DNA of 64,000 bases. Source: Glandiceps talaboti (taxonomy: Eukaryota; Hemichordata; Enteropneusta; Spengelidae). The stretch covers positions 5,062,501-5,126,500 of the forward strand of contig NC_135559.1 in assembly GCF_964340395.1 (NCBI RefSeq). Direction: 5' to 3'. A model generated the notes under the pieces. That model worked only from the letters and a program-made list of their open reading frames with translations, was not told where the DNA came from and ran no database searches. The position numbers and the translations under genes were made by a program. Below are positions 24,547 to 37,697 of this stretch, in pieces. Each line of letters starts with the position of its first letter. Position 1 is the stretch's first letter.

Positions 24547-27500
24547 ATGGACGTCGCAATGAGTAATTCGGGTAAGTTATCGCCCATTTGTCGGTGAATG
24601 TTTCATTAAGCGATCTCAAACGCAGGATTTCAAACAGTTCTTCGATGTATATAACAATGTGTGTGCTTATTGTCTGTTCGATCTTACGTTTTACTTTACT
24701 CTGCCTCCTATATGCGATCAGGGTCAAACAGCTGATCGATCACGCAGCTGACAACAATATGTAACTCACTCAAAATATTTGTGATGAATGAGATCATTTC
24801 TTATTTAAGAATACACGCTCGGTTATAATACGTGTCATGATCAAGGTATCCGAAACAGGATTATAGCGTTCTTTGATATCCTACCACGGTGTTCCGTATT
24901 GTTGTGTACTGCCCACGCCACAAATTTCAACACTGTTATTATCCCGTCGTTTACACTTCCTGTTTCTGGTGTGCGTAGTCCGGTGTTTACTGACCTGTAG
25001 GGCTATGGTATCGTGTCTCGTGACCATTGCATTTTCCTTTGTTTGGTGGCATCACGGGGAACGCGTCGAGTTTCACAATAGACACAGTGCAGTGTTTGTT
25101 TGTTGACTACTGCGGTTAAATTGTAGAGAAGTGTCGAGGCTGTCATGATTGTAACTCCAGTATTTTACTTACATGAACTACTTTCAACTCGCTCAGGGTC
25201 ACCTCCCTGTACACCAAGTTCAATGTCGTCATATGGGATGCCAGGTATTATTTTCACGTGTAGGACACGTCATGGTCCATCTTTATTCTCATAGCTATGT
25301 TTTATTTGTAACCCTATATATGCTTATTGATGGTCAGACATGACGGCTGACGCGTCATTCTGTCTTCATGCGCAGATTCCTTACTTGTCAAGACTTCATG
25401 GTTGTAATGAATTTTAGTGCTTCGAGTATCAGTAACTGTGAAAAGCAGAATTTAGAAAGAAAATATAAATAAGACAGATTATTGAACACATGTTGATTTA
25501 CAAATTTAGTGAGTTAAACTGACTTTTGTTTTTTGGTATTCTGCCAAACCAAATGTGTTCTGAATGAAATATAAAGACAGAGATAACAACATAAGGTACT
25601 ATTAGGGTTAGTTAGGGTCATGACTGGCTGACTGAATGTTTGTCTACTATCTTGAGTTGCCCTTGAATACATAACTCAAGTTGGTTACCTAGACAACCAC
25701 ACTGTCAAACAGTGTGAAACTCTATGATTATTGTTGAAATGTACTGAGGATGACCATGGTAATGAAGCCATAGTAAATGAAAATAATTATGAAACCATGG
25801 AAGTATAACTCACAGGTTATACTTCCATGATGAAATCATAGACCCTCCACTGTGGGTGGAGGGTCTATGATTAAACTAAGCAGCTTATACAAACTTAATA
25901 ATATAAAGACACTGTGGACCTTCAGTTTTTAATAATTTACCCCCCCCCCCCCCCATGCATTATTAGGTCTTGTTTGAAATTCAGAACATATTTGGAGGAT
26001 TTTTCAAAGAACAGAACAAAGAAATTGTAATGGCAAACAGTAGTCCTGTATATTTGTATAGGATGTGAATATGGTATAGAGTAGCCTTGACATGATTTAT
26101 AGTGTTGCATCCAGTTTTACATGATTTATAGTGTTGCATCCAGTTTTACACCTGTTTAGCCTCAAGGAAAGGACAAACTACTTATTGTTCTACAACTCCT
26201 ATCAGTCTGGGTTAGTTCGGCCTTGACTTGTATTTTATAATTTGTATCAAGGTGGTTTCAGTGATAAAGTGGCATTGTGTTGGAGTGTTTACTTTACATA
26301 GGAGTATCCTTCACCTCTAATATATTGAGAAAGGATGTGTTTGAAAAGCTTCAGTTTGGTCCCATTGTCCCAGCAGTAATACTGTTCATGATAATTATCA
26401 AAAAAATGATGTGTATGAATCAAATTACATGTGTTAACGGATGTCTGATAATAAAAAGTTTGTATTTCAACTGGTTAGTGCTCAATTTTCAAGACTCATT
26501 GTTTGTTGTATGATTTATGGTTCCAAATGTGTGTGTTGGGGGGGGGGGGGTCTTTTTGATCATTTAGTGAAGGGATTAGGCAAAGCAGTAAAAAGTACAA
26601 TCATTTATATATTATTTCTATTTTACAGCATGTGTGACATACGAGAGTGCGCCGTTAGAATTTGAAGACTTCCCAAGGACAAATGAAAGTGTATATATTT
26701 TAGGAAAAAGTTACAATTTACTAGAAGACAGAGGTGAACTACACAGTGATATACGGTCTAAGATATGGATTACTTATAGGAAGAATTTCACTGCAATAGG
26801 TAAGACAGATGTATTGACTCAAATATGTACAGCTGACCAAACTTCTAAGTACATTCTTGCTGATGAGGTGGTCTAATTCTATTCCTATTAGCCTACAGTC
26901 CACTCGTGTTGGGATTTTGCTGTCACTTTTCCCCATCCATGCTTGGCATATCGCTATAACAATTTTATCATTGTACAATTTCCTGCAACAGCATTGAATA
27001 TGGTAGTTATATTTATATTATACAATTCAATTCAACCCTCTGAGATGGTTCTAATCATGTGGTGATACGATTGACGTCACCACACACATAGTTCGAAGAA
27101 TAAGACTAATATTTACTAATTACCAGACTAGTGCATTGTGCTTATGGACAAGAAAGCATTTTAGTCACTATTTATTTTTATGGTATAGTTTTCCAGCAAA
27201 ATTAATAAAGCCAAAAAATAAACCTTTAGCATAAAATTTCCATGTTTACAGTGTGCATCTGTTGTACAGTCAGTCTACTACTCAGCTCTGTTAGTATAAA
27301 TGCTAATTTATAGAATTGCTCTGTCTAAAGTTGAATCGCCATAGATATTCAAGGAAAGCAGTCATTTCATTACTTATGTATGAGTGTACTAGATGACTTA
27401 TTCCTCATTAGTATTCAGATGGGATGCTATGATACATAATTATTCAGTCAGAATAAAGACAAGATCACATGTACATTTCCTCAGGGTCAATTACATGAAT

Positions 27501-28367
27501 AGCTTATTACATACTGAGGAATGAGTAACACTGTGTTTGACTTGATTTATGGATTGGACTGTAACAGGTTGGATATGAGTGCAACAGTTATTTCATTCAT
27601 ATCATGTATTGTATGGATATAATGGTGTACATTAATTAACTTTATATAGGCCAAGTATGAGTAGTAGACAATTAATCATGAATGATTTATCTGGATTGTT
27701 AATGAAGTGAAGTGAACACGAGAAGAACATGTAATGTAATATATATAAATTATATAAATATATATATTCTAATTCTAATTCCAGTGAGTTTGTTTCACGT
27801 GATGGGAAGTAGGACATGGTTTCAGTTTCATGATGTTTACTTAATGCTATATTAATGGTACTCTAGACATAGGTCTGTGTTGACATATGAAATGGGGACA
27901 TCAAGTAGAAATACCTTCTATCTCATTTTACATATCGCACTGTTAGGTTAAAATCATTTACTAACAAAAACTTATGAACATGTATATTGATTTAGATTGT
28001 ACATTACTACTGATAGTAAATTCTATTTAGTATGTGAGATTTCACATCTAGGTTAAATTTTGTAGTACATCAGACTTCACAGAGGGTACATCTAAATATT
28101 GTGTTCATTCATAACGCAAAATAAAATCTTTGTGTAACCCTGTTTTGTTTGATTTGACATCAATGTCAAAAGGAGACCTCTCTTTCATTTTTCCAAAATT
28201 AGTCATAGTAGTATGACATCACAGACATAGACATGTAAGACAGTCACATGTGACAGTCACACAGACATAGACACATGTTAGACATTGCACTGTCACATAC
28301 ACATATACCGGTATATACATACACAATGACGTATACATGCACACAGAGACACACCATACATACATGT

Positions 28368-28402
<35 letters not shown>

Positions 28403-28534
28403 CAGAACTTCATTCTTCATACAAATCTATGCATATACACATATACTATATTTACATACACATGATACACACAAACTAATTCACACATACACACCTTCAT
28501 ACATACACACACACACACGCATGCATGCATGCAT

Positions 28535-28570
<36 letters not shown>

Positions 28571-31500
28571 GTAAAGTAAATTTGTTTTGTTGCATTTCTA
28601 AAATTAGTATTCACACCATGCATTGTGATGTCTGAGAATCTAATAATCAAACATTTACATATCTTACATATCTCAATTCTAAATTTTGTGAATTAGGTAT
28701 GATATACTAGTAATATGTGAGTGTAAAAAGTATATTTTGAGAAAATCTCATTACCTGAAATAGAATATAATTACCATCTACTAAGGTATGATTAAAATAA
28801 CAATATTTTGATTACTTGGTCCACAGTATGACATCCAGTCCACATGCCTATAGGTATGCTTAAGAATAAATTGTGACCTTCGTATTCTATTATGACCCTC
28901 TAACTTGAGGTCAAATATTATGACAGTTACTGAGGATAAGTCATGACCTTCGTGTTCTTTTTTGACCCTCTAGCTTGAGGTCAAATATTATGACAGTTAC
29001 TGAGAATAAGTTGTGACCTTCCTGTTCTCTTTTGACCCTCTAGCATGAGGTGACAGGTCAAATGTTATGAGAGGTACTGAGAATTGACAAGGTTTTGTTG
29101 ATAATATTGTAATATTATTGTATAATGTATTTTAGGTGGCACTGGACCAACAGGTGACAATGGCTGGGGTTGTATGCTTAGATGTGGACAAATGATACTG
29201 GCACAAGCCTTGATTCTCAGGCATTTAGGACGTGGTAAGTATCAAACACAATTCTAATCACCTGGATCAGAATTTGACAGTATGTGGTAAGATAGGGTGT
29301 CATCTCATAGAATGTTGCATTGCATCATGGGTAAACAGTGTACAACTTGAATAACAAGTTGATAGTGCTAGGGAATCAAATCATATTATAATATTGTATT
29401 GTATTGTAGGTAAACATGACAGCTAGAATAATATTTATATGGTATTAGGGGGTCACAGCACTGCATCATGGGTAAACGGTTCACAACTTAAATAACGTTG
29501 TCAAAGTGCTACGAGACCAAATCATGCAATGTTTATTCATTCATGGGCAAACAGGTGACAACTCTAATACCAATTTCATGATGGGGGGGGGGGGGGGGGT
29601 GTCAGATAGAATACCACAATGCATCTTGGGTAAAATGTCATCTATATCTTATATCCTGCCAATGTGAAAGACTGGAACGGTTACATCATGTGACACCATC
29701 ATTTGTGTCGACACTCTTTGTATGTTTTGTGAGGTTATTGGTGAATCAATTCTCTTCCGTGTTATATCTTCCAACTATAATCCATTGGTTTTCAGTATCG
29801 TGATACACCATCATATTTTTTGAACAGAAAGTGAATCATTGTGAATAGATAATGTTCATGACTCACCAGGAAGTGAAAGTTTATTTAAAAGAAGACTCTT
29901 CTTCTTCTTACTGGTTGTCATTGGTCACTACCTGACAAGAACTAAAAATGTCATAATTTATGAAATTATGATAACCAGTCATCTTGTTTGGTTTAGTTAT
30001 GTACTGTACTTGCTGTAACCAGAAACTAACACCGCATAGTAAGAATTGATTTGGTTGAAATTGATAAACTTAATTTGCATGAATACTAGTGACTGACCAG
30101 CACTCCACTGAGACTGGTGAGAACCCTGTCTAGATTAGTAAGCAGTACTGTGTAAATGACTCATGCTGAAAAAATAATGTGTTATATTTTTATAAAATAT
30201 ATGACCTGTACCTGTACAGCATAAACACCATAGAGTTAAAGCATACAGATGTTGGAAATATGTTTGTCAACAAAGTAATTATACAAATCTTCTCTTTTGT
30301 CCAGACTGGCGATGGAAACCCAAACAATTGCAAAGTGATACATATTATAGGATACTCAGGTCATTTCTAGATAGGAAAGACAGCTGTTATTCTATTCATC
30401 AAATTGGTAAGTTGTCATTGAATCCTTTATAATTTCTGTCATTGCAAAGTGTTCAATTATCTATCAAGCTTTATATGTAAGAGAGTCTCTACATAGAGAC
30501 ACCACTAGAGACACTGTTTAAGCATCTGTCTTCTAACACATTGTTAGAGGTAAGCTTTCTAAGCAGACAGTCACCTTCATATTCGAGGTCAATCTAGATT
30601 TGCTCAACTCAGTAACATTGGAAGTATTATATCTAGAGACACTGTTCAAGTGTGGACACCCACTATGTTAGAGATAAGCTTTCTAATTTCAGACACCAAC
30701 TTTTGACCTTGACCTTCATCTTCAAGGTCAAATTTAAATGATACACATTCTTAAAGTAACATATACTTACAACATCATGTACTTTTCTTTCAGCACAAAT
30801 GGGTGTCAGTGAGGGTAAGGAAATAGGACAGTGGTATGGTCCTAACACAGTAGCACAAGTATTAAGAAAATTGTCATTATTTGATGACTGGAGTTCTATA
30901 GCCATACATATCGCAATGGATAACACTATAGTAGCTGAGGATATTAGTAAGTATAAGTAAAGCCAATGGATATGGGATTTTATTGATATTTTATATTATG
31001 TTGTGTTGTGTGATGTTATGTTATGTGATGCTGTGTTGTGATGTTGTGTTATGTTATGTGATGTGTAGTGTGATGTGGTGTTGTGTGATGTTATGTGATG
31101 TGATGTGTTGTGTTGTGTTGTATTGTGTTATTTGATGTGATGTTATGTTGTGTGGTGTTATGTGATGTGTTGTGTTGTGTGATGTTATTGTTATGTTGTT
31201 TTTTCCTCTGTTTGTGCTGTTACGTGTATTTTCTCTCCTCACTTATTTACTTTTGCAATTTTAAACCTCAGTCTGTACAATGCACTGAGACACATGTACT
31301 TCAGTTTTACAGTAAATAAATAATAATGTTATGTTTTGTTAAGTTGTTTGTTTATTAAAGTGTCCTATGTGCACTATCAAATTATAAATACATTTTTTAG
31401 TACAGTTTACAAAGAAAGAAGCCCATCCTGACCTCTGACATATAAGACACAAGGTATACAAAATAAAATAAATAGTTGTCACACACGTCAGGTGTAGCTG

Positions 31501-33604
31501 GTTAAAGTTAGATATAAGATTAACTGACTTCTCATTTCATATTTCACTGACAGGAAAACTATGTAGACATATTAAAGGGAAGTCAAAAGAATCATCCGGT
31601 CAAAAGAATCGTCCGGTGGCAGCAGCGATGGGTGCCAGTAATGGAGATTCACAGGAGATATGGAAACCATTAGTATTATTTATTCCTTTACGACTAGGCT
31701 TGAGTGAAATCAACCCACTTTATATTAGTACTCTGAAAAAGTGTTTTAGAATGAAACAATCGATTGGAGTGATAGGTGGAAAACCAAACCATGCACATTA
31801 TTTTATTGGTTATTTTAGTAAGTATAGTTATCGGTTTCCTTTATCATTTCATCATACTTGTTTTCATCTAATGTCTTAGAAATTCATAGTCTGTAATCCA
31901 TGACGGGGCGCCCTCACACATCAGTTAACCCCTTTCAGAGACCAGTCCGGTGAGGGCAGAGGGACACGACGTATGTCACAGTCTTACAAATTCAGTCTGT
32001 AATCCATGACGGGGCGCCCTCACACATCAGTCAAGGGCAGAGTGACATGGTGTATCTCACAGTCTTAGAAATTCCTATATGATTGCATCTTCTCATTTTC
32101 ACCCATATCCCAGAATTACGATTTAATTTACTCATTTTCACTATTGTCACCATGCACTCTCTTCATATCCTGTGTCGTTAGTTGTTCTCAATATGATTGT
32201 TTCTACAAGATTAATTGTAGTCATGATAACCAATGAACATTGAGACAAAAACCTGCATGTAATGTTCAACCCTTCTTTAAATGAAAACAATATGTTAATT
32301 TTTCGGGGTATGTAACATTACTTTGATTCCCCTCTTAAATGTTCAGCCTGTAACAGAGCTATTTAAGTGATAGTATCCTGTTTCTACAGGTGGCACTCAA
32401 GTACATGTAAATTCTCCACTCGCTACACTATACCACTCAGCTTACCGTAGATAAAAACACGTGATAATGATTAATGTCCCCCATATATATTTTTCAGAGG
32501 ACACGTTAGTATACTTAGATTCCCATACCACTCAGCATACCATAGGTAAAGACGTGATATTGTCACCTTGTTTATCTTTCAGAGGACACATTAGTATACT
32601 TAGATCCCCACACAACTCAGCCTACGGTTGATATAGACAAGTGGGCCCAAATACCGGACCAAAGTTATCATATCAAAGACCCAAGTCGTATGAATATTCA
32701 ACATTTAGATCCTTCAATAGCACTTGTAAGTATTTATATTATTTATTGTATATTAGTAGTATAGTAACCATGTTCAGAGGTTTGAAAAATGGACCAAGGT
32801 TGTGTACTTTATGTTGTTTGAAAATATGATTGATAAGACATTGGGATAGGTTGGTATGTTTATACCGAGATCCAAGTCTGCATAAAATGGTATTGAACAT
32901 TGAATCAAATCAATGGTAGTGTCAGAGGGTAAAAACAGGTTTGTGTTTCAGCTTATAACTGTTTCTAAACTTAGTTTTGATTGACAGTTCAGTTTTTAAC
33001 ACTTTCTGAACTTACATTCTGTTCAGCTTTGACACCTTTTAAGTTTGGTGTAATATCTTCTCTAATCAGTTTCTAACACTCTCTGAACTTAGATTTGCTA
33101 CCAACTCTGATCATGATCAGCTGATTACAACTTCTAAATTGCAGTTTTGGCATGACTCTGATGTGAGCAGAGAACTTGCAATCATGTAACATTATTTGTA
33201 AATGACTTTGCTGCTACATTTACCATTTTTGGGATCACTCTTTTATTCCTACACTAGGGTTTCTTTTGTGCAGATGAAGAGGATTTTAATGACTTCTGCC
33301 GAACTATTAACAAAGTAAGTATGAATTTTTTTCCCTTTCTGGTTGAATTATTCAGTTCATCTGTACATTGTACTACGGTATAATAACCCAACATAGCTGT
33401 GAAAGTCTTCCAGGCTATCAGAGATCACTCATTGAAAAGTTTTTTCACCAAAGAACTATTGTGTAATTTGAAATTTTACAAAGTTTCTGCCAAGTTGCTT
33501 TTGTTTTGAATGAAGCCAACCACTCCCCCCCCCCCTCCAACACACGTATGATTTCTCTCCACTGTCTCAGTCTCTTACTCTGTTTCTCTGTCTGTCTGTG
33601 TCTG

Positions 33605-33645
<41 letters not shown>

Positions 33646-34654
33646 GACAAACTGACTGACTGTGCTTTTAATTTGTCATAGATGGTAATATCTGGAGAAG
33701 ACCGTCCTATGTTTGAGTTGACAGATGAAAGACCATCTCACTGGCCACCATTTCATCCATCTAGTCAGGTTTCAGACAGACCACTTGGTAAGTTATTGCC
33801 GTAATGAAGACAGGTTTCACACATGCTTTGAAAGTTCACAACTTTCCTGGAATTTAAAAAATCAAAAGTCCTGGAATAATTTAATTTACTGTGAAGAAAT
33901 TTGATCTTAACTTCTCCTTGGAAAGGTCAATTTATTCTAGTAATATTAAAATTAAGAGTCTTTAGCCATATAATATTGACTGATTATCAGTGAGAAAAGG
34001 AGTTAATTGGCCATCTGCCTGACAAATGAACTACAAAATACTTTCAGAAAAAGATCATGAAAGTTCCTGGCTCAATTACTCATTGATACATACTGAAATA
34101 ATTTAAATACTTTTAAAGTAAATAAAGCATACATGTAGAAAATGATAAGACTACTGGATCAAAAACTGCAGATACTGTCATTCTTACTTTGTAAAGTTTG
34201 TTAGCTGGCTATACACATAGTGAGAAGTGTTTCACCTCAGACATTATCTAGAAATATATTGCTAACTTTTATATAGTCAGGGGTAATGATTAAAACTATT
34301 AAAATCCTACAAGTCACTTGATATACGTGGTCAATAGAGAACAGTGATGCATTCATTGTCATTGATATGAAACTAAATTGACCAAGATAGCTATTTTTTT
34401 GGTCTCCTTTTACCTACCTCAAAACATGTATTATTTTGTTTGTCTACGAATGTAAATGTAATAAGTAGGTTATAAAGAAGATATATATAAAGTTTATGCT
34501 AACCTATCTCAGTACCATCCAAAACAAAAAGATTTCTGAAATCATTAATTTACATATTAATCATGTTAACCCAGGTGCAGTGGAATCAACATATGATGTA
34601 CCAGATGAAGCAGAGGTGAAATATGACACAGACGAAGAATTTGAATTACTATGA
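24547..34654 (+). CDS. ATG4B: ATG4A/B-type cysteine protease (autophagin)
   Basis: Ten exons, 24547-24571, 26629-26799, 29136-29234, 30305-30406, 30794-30946, 31554-31817, 32583-32725, 33258-33314, 33682-33787 and 34575-34654, join to exactly 1200 nt (399 aa plus stop; human ATG4B is about 393 aa). ATG4 trims the C-terminus of ATG8/LC3/GABARAP proteins so they can be lipidated, and later delipidates them, in the cytosol. Visible: EFEDFP near the N-terminus, WFTYRKNF-like [11 protein letters not shown], catalytic Cys78 in [14 protein letters not shown] (codon 29171-29173), the SIHQI..MG and [13 protein letters not shown] blocks, [23 protein letters not shown], and Asp279/His281 in YLDPHTTQP. 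The C-terminal DEEFELL at residues ~393-399 is an LIR-type ATG8-binding motif. The start at 24547 gives MDVAMSNS before the conserved block, like the MDAAT start of ATG4B. An extra in-frame exon (32498-32545) could lengthen the protein by 16 aa. ATTAAA at 35142 is a possible poly(A) signal. Confidence 0.95.
25796..25871. repeat. Two adjacent perfect hairpins in ATG4 intron 1
   Basis: Hairpin 1, 25796-25829: CATGGAAGTATAAC, loop TCACAG, GTTATACTTCCATG. Hairpin 2, 25835-25871: arms ATCATAGACCCTCCAC and GTGGAGGGTCTATGAT with a five-base loop. They are five bases apart and unrelated in sequence. Confidence 0.9.
26091..26150. repeat. 29-bp direct duplication
   Basis: CATGATTTATAGTGTTGCAT followed by CCAGTTTTA occurs twice in tandem without change. 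Confidence 0.9.
28280..28570. repeat. AC/ACAT/GCAT simple repeats
   Basis: Several CA tracts are separated by ACATACAC and GCATGCATGC stretches in ATG4 intron 2. Confidence 0.9.
28855..29085. repeat. ~77-bp tandem array ending about 50 bp before the ATG4 catalytic-Cys exon
   Basis: Three units of GAATAAGTTGTGACCTTCGT, then TTTGACCCTCTAGCTTGAGG and TCAAATATTATGACAGTTAC run head to tail, the last one diverged. Confidence 0.9.
29300..29640. repeat. Degenerate tandem repeat in ATG4 intron 3
   Basis: GCATCATGGGTAAACAGTG-like phrases recur near 29322, 29461, 29540 and 29610, with ACAACTT.AATAAC and GA.CAAATCAT between them. A G homopolymer lies at 29583-29600. Confidence 0.6.
30495..30745. repeat. 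Diverged ~130-bp duplication in ATG4 intron 4
   Basis: AGAGACACTGTT.AAG, ACA..TGTTAGAG.TAAGCTTTCTAA and CACC..CTT occur twice. The TTGACCTTGACCTTCATCTT phrase of the second copy has an inverted relative near 38200. Confidence 0.6.
30990..31200. repeat. TGTTATGTGATG-type low-complexity repeat
   Basis: GTTGTGTGATGTTATG units repeat irregularly in ATG4 intron 5. Confidence 0.9.
31888..32065. mobile_element. Tandem pair of AGTCTGTAA-family short elements in ATG4 intron 6
   Basis: Both copies, 31888-31984 and 31994-32065, start AGTCTGTAATCCATGACGGG followed by GCGCCCTCACACATCAGT. They end with a GTAT.TCACAGTCTTA sequence that is roughly the inverse of their start. The first has an extra 25 bp or so internally. 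Confidence 0.7.
32405..32497 (+). pseudogene. Dead 5'-most copy of ATG4 exon 7 start
   Basis: TATACCACTCAGCTTACCGT, then AGATAAAAACACGTGATA matches the end of the exon copy at 32498-32545 plus its intron (CATACCACTCAGCATACCAT, then AGGTAAAGACGTGATATT). The donor GT is AT here, and the upstream acceptor and Asp-x-His part are not recognisable. This is the most decayed of three tandem units, each about 85 bp. Confidence 0.75.
32498..32545 (+). CDS. Extra in-frame duplicate of the ATG4 catalytic Asp-x-His exon (cryptic or alternative exon 7a)
   Basis: This 48-nt block has a strong acceptor (TATATATTTTTCAG) and donor (ATAG, gtaaag). It keeps phase 1 at both ends, so it can be spliced between exon 6 (ends 31817) and exon 7 (starts 32583) without a frame change. 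It encodes [15 protein letters not shown] with flanking split codons, a near repeat of [15 protein letters not shown] in exon 7. Asp and His are kept but the Pro between them is Ser. Replacing exon 7 with it would break the frame at exon 8 (phase 0), so only inclusion or skipping is possible. Whether it is used cannot be told from DNA. Confidence 0.5.
33589..33660. repeat. (TGTC)n microsatellite
   Basis: TCTG/TGTC tetranucleotide run 20 bp before ATG4 exon 9. Confidence 0.95.
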
Positions 34655-35249
34655 TGAATGTCATCCAGGCGTATCATTGACTCGTATATTTACATTACCA
34701 CCACCGACGCAAGTGATGAATCTGTGTATACTTACCAGAGTATTGATGTGAAGGAATTGCACTAACTGTGACTATGTTGTTGGAGACATACAGACTTTAA
34801 TCCATGATGTGTTGTGGATGTTGAAATTTTGACTCTAAATTTTGATGCAGTCATTGTAATATTTTGGCATTGGATGTTTCTTCAACTTCATGAACAATGT
34901 CTGTTTTGATGTACTAAATGTACTACTGCGTATGTGATAATCATTGATGTCGTTTTTTGACATTGTATTTATAAAGTCTCTGGATTTTAGGGGATGCCTG
35001 AACTGGTGATCTTCTGACATTATTTCATTTTTGGTAGTTGTGTGCATGTCATTCACCACAGTATGTATTTCATAAGAGTGTGTTTTTATATCACGTGTTG
35101 GCTAGTGAACTAACGTCACATTATTGTACATGTCATTAGCTATTAAATGGAGTCATAGGGTACATTCTCTACAGAGGCACAGACCAGACATTACTTCTAT
35201 GTTTTGACATAACTAATGGTACTGAAGACAGAGTTATGTGTATGGCAAG

Positions 35250-35460
<211 letters not shown>

Positions 35461-36209
35461 TGTGTGCATGCTCTTGCTTACATGGTATGGTTTATGTTTG
35501 CATGCATTAAACCAACTTGCTAAAACTTATTAACTTTACACCCACATTCTTGTAAAAACAGCATTGTCTGAGGGCCAATCAGGTTTGGGGATATAACACC
35601 AAACATTTTCATTGTGGATCCTAATTAATAGCAGTACATGTACATGATGAAGCCATCAACATACTACACTGTGAGCCCTAGTAATTTGACATGATGACAT
35701 TTTATATATCCCCCCCCCCCCCACTTTTGACTTCATCTCCAATGATATTTAGAGGAAAAGGGTGGTGTTATCCATAAATATTTATTCAAGTTTTTACAGC
35801 CCTCCCCAAATGAGATTGAACTGGTTTGTTTGTTGTAATCTGCTTTTGTTAACTTTTTTTATTTTACATAGCATTTTTTGTCTTGCTTACTTTATGATCG
35901 GCTGAAAAGTATAACAATAGGGAACTTGCAAACCCGCCATCTTGAATATCCTGAATGTTGCATCATGGGAAATGTGATGATAAATATGAATTAATCAGTC
36001 ATGTAAACAATTGTGTTACATTGTTTGTAACCACAAATAATGTAGTCATGGTTACCTTGACCATTGTAAGGGGTTTATTCTATTGAAAGCTCCAGATAAG
36101 ATATTGCAGTAACTACAGATAATCCCATAGTCCAATCCATAGTCCTTTACATCTGAGCATGCTCAGTCTGGATTGCAAGTTTCCTATTGTCTTTACACAT
36201 CTTTCTTGT

Positions 36210-36500
36210 AGCCAATGTCATGACCAGTCACAGTCTTTCATGAAGTCATGACATCACTATTTTTGGTACACATAATTTGATGTCATATTATTCACCATCC
36301 CATTAGACTAGAGATTGACATCTGTTTGGTGCACATGTTTTGATGACATCACATTGTCACTCATATTTATCATCTCACTCATTGTCTTGCATCACTGTTT
36401 TTGGTGCACATTTTTCATGACACCTTATCCATCATAGTGACTGACATCATTGTATTCCGTACACATAATTTGATGACATCAATCACATTAGGCACTTTAT
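36210..36500. repeat. Degenerate ~85-bp tandem repeat
   Basis: TTTGGT.CACAT..TTTGATG and ACATCA..GT or similar phrases recur about four times with TATTCATCATC-like spacers. Confidence 0.55.
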
Positions 36501-37484
36501 CATCAATAGCAATTGACACAGAACAAAGTCACCAAAACATTGTATGTAAAACCTCATACCTATTTACTGCCTGAATTTTTAACAAAATTTACATTAGGTA
36601 GGTAGTAGTGAATATTTCCCATTCTGATCCTTGGATGCAGAGTCTCTTAGGCCTAATAAATAAAATTGTGTGGTTCCGATTACACTCAGTTTTAGAATAG
36701 GTGGGGTAGTTAGACTTTTTATTTCAGGTAGTTATGTTTTCTGTTGTTTTCCATATGGTCTCTGTGTTATTGGTTTCTTCTCATCAGATTTACAACCATT
36801 ACATATTGGAAGAACAGTTTTATTGTCTTTTTAAGTTCATGTCAGTTTCTGCATCCACTAATTCTTCCAAGACTTCACAGTTTTCACGATTTTATAATTT
36901 TTTTCTTGAATACGCCTAAATAGGTTAGCGTGAAAAACTAAGTGGGGTTGGGAACCGGAACCAAACAATTTTTTTAGGCCTTACAGAAAACCTGAAAATT
37001 ATCTTGGGTATTTTAGAATTTCGTGCAGCATTAATTTGCATAATTTATTCAACTTTTCTGCCAATGAGCTTTTGCCTCAACTGTACAGTATATTTACACA
37101 TACTTTGGTGTGGTCAAAAACAAGCATGTTGTAGTGTATACTACTTGATCTTACATCTGTTGACTTTTCTAGTCAAGTAACTGTAAGACAAGAACATTAT
37201 CTTGTTCTTTTATGGAGAAAATTTGTCTGCATTGCTCTTTTTCTTTTCTCAAAAAGTGTAATTTTTCAAAAGAATATTGTAAAAGTCTGATTGTACTACT
37301 GCTGGTTTTCATCAATGGAGTACCATAGTGTTAACCTGTGATACCATAAACAGCACCCCAAGTGACAGCATGATAGATGATCAAATTGACATATTTGCTA
37401 TAACTTCATAAAACAACTTTTATGCAGGTATTTTAGTCATTATGTATAACACTAAAGTTACATACCACTTACAGTGGTGTTCTT

Positions 37485-37697
37485 AGACTGTCGACAGTCG
37501 CTCACGCCTTTTTTTCCTACGTCTTATCTAAACTCCGATCCGGCGCACCACTACTATAATCGCATACTGATATCGAGGGCCAAAGGCGATTATAGTAGTA
37601 TGCGATTATAGTAGTATTGTGCCGGATCGGAGCATGGCAACAATTTAAGTTTAGATAAAATGTAGGGAAAAAAGGCGCAAGCGACTGTCGACAGTCT
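37485..37697. mobile_element. 213-bp palindromic MITE-like element
   Basis: The ends are AGACTGTCGACAGTCGC and GCGACTGTCGACAGTCT, perfect inverted repeats. Inverted similarity continues inward through the TTATCTAAACTCCGATCCGG and CCGGATCGGAGC blocks. The centre has a second inverted set (ACTACTATAATCGCATACT / GTAGTATGCGATTATAGTAG). No coding capacity. A partial relative lies at 2918-3010. Confidence 0.85.

Noticed and set aside
26739-26978. Minus-strand 79-codon frame
   Set aside because: Overlaps ATG4 exon 2 antisense, with no family resemblance.
30179-30370. 63-codon frame overlapping ATG4 exon 4 in another frame
   Set aside because: ATG4 exon 4 (30305-30406) reads [12 protein letters not shown] in the correct phase and explains the conservation.
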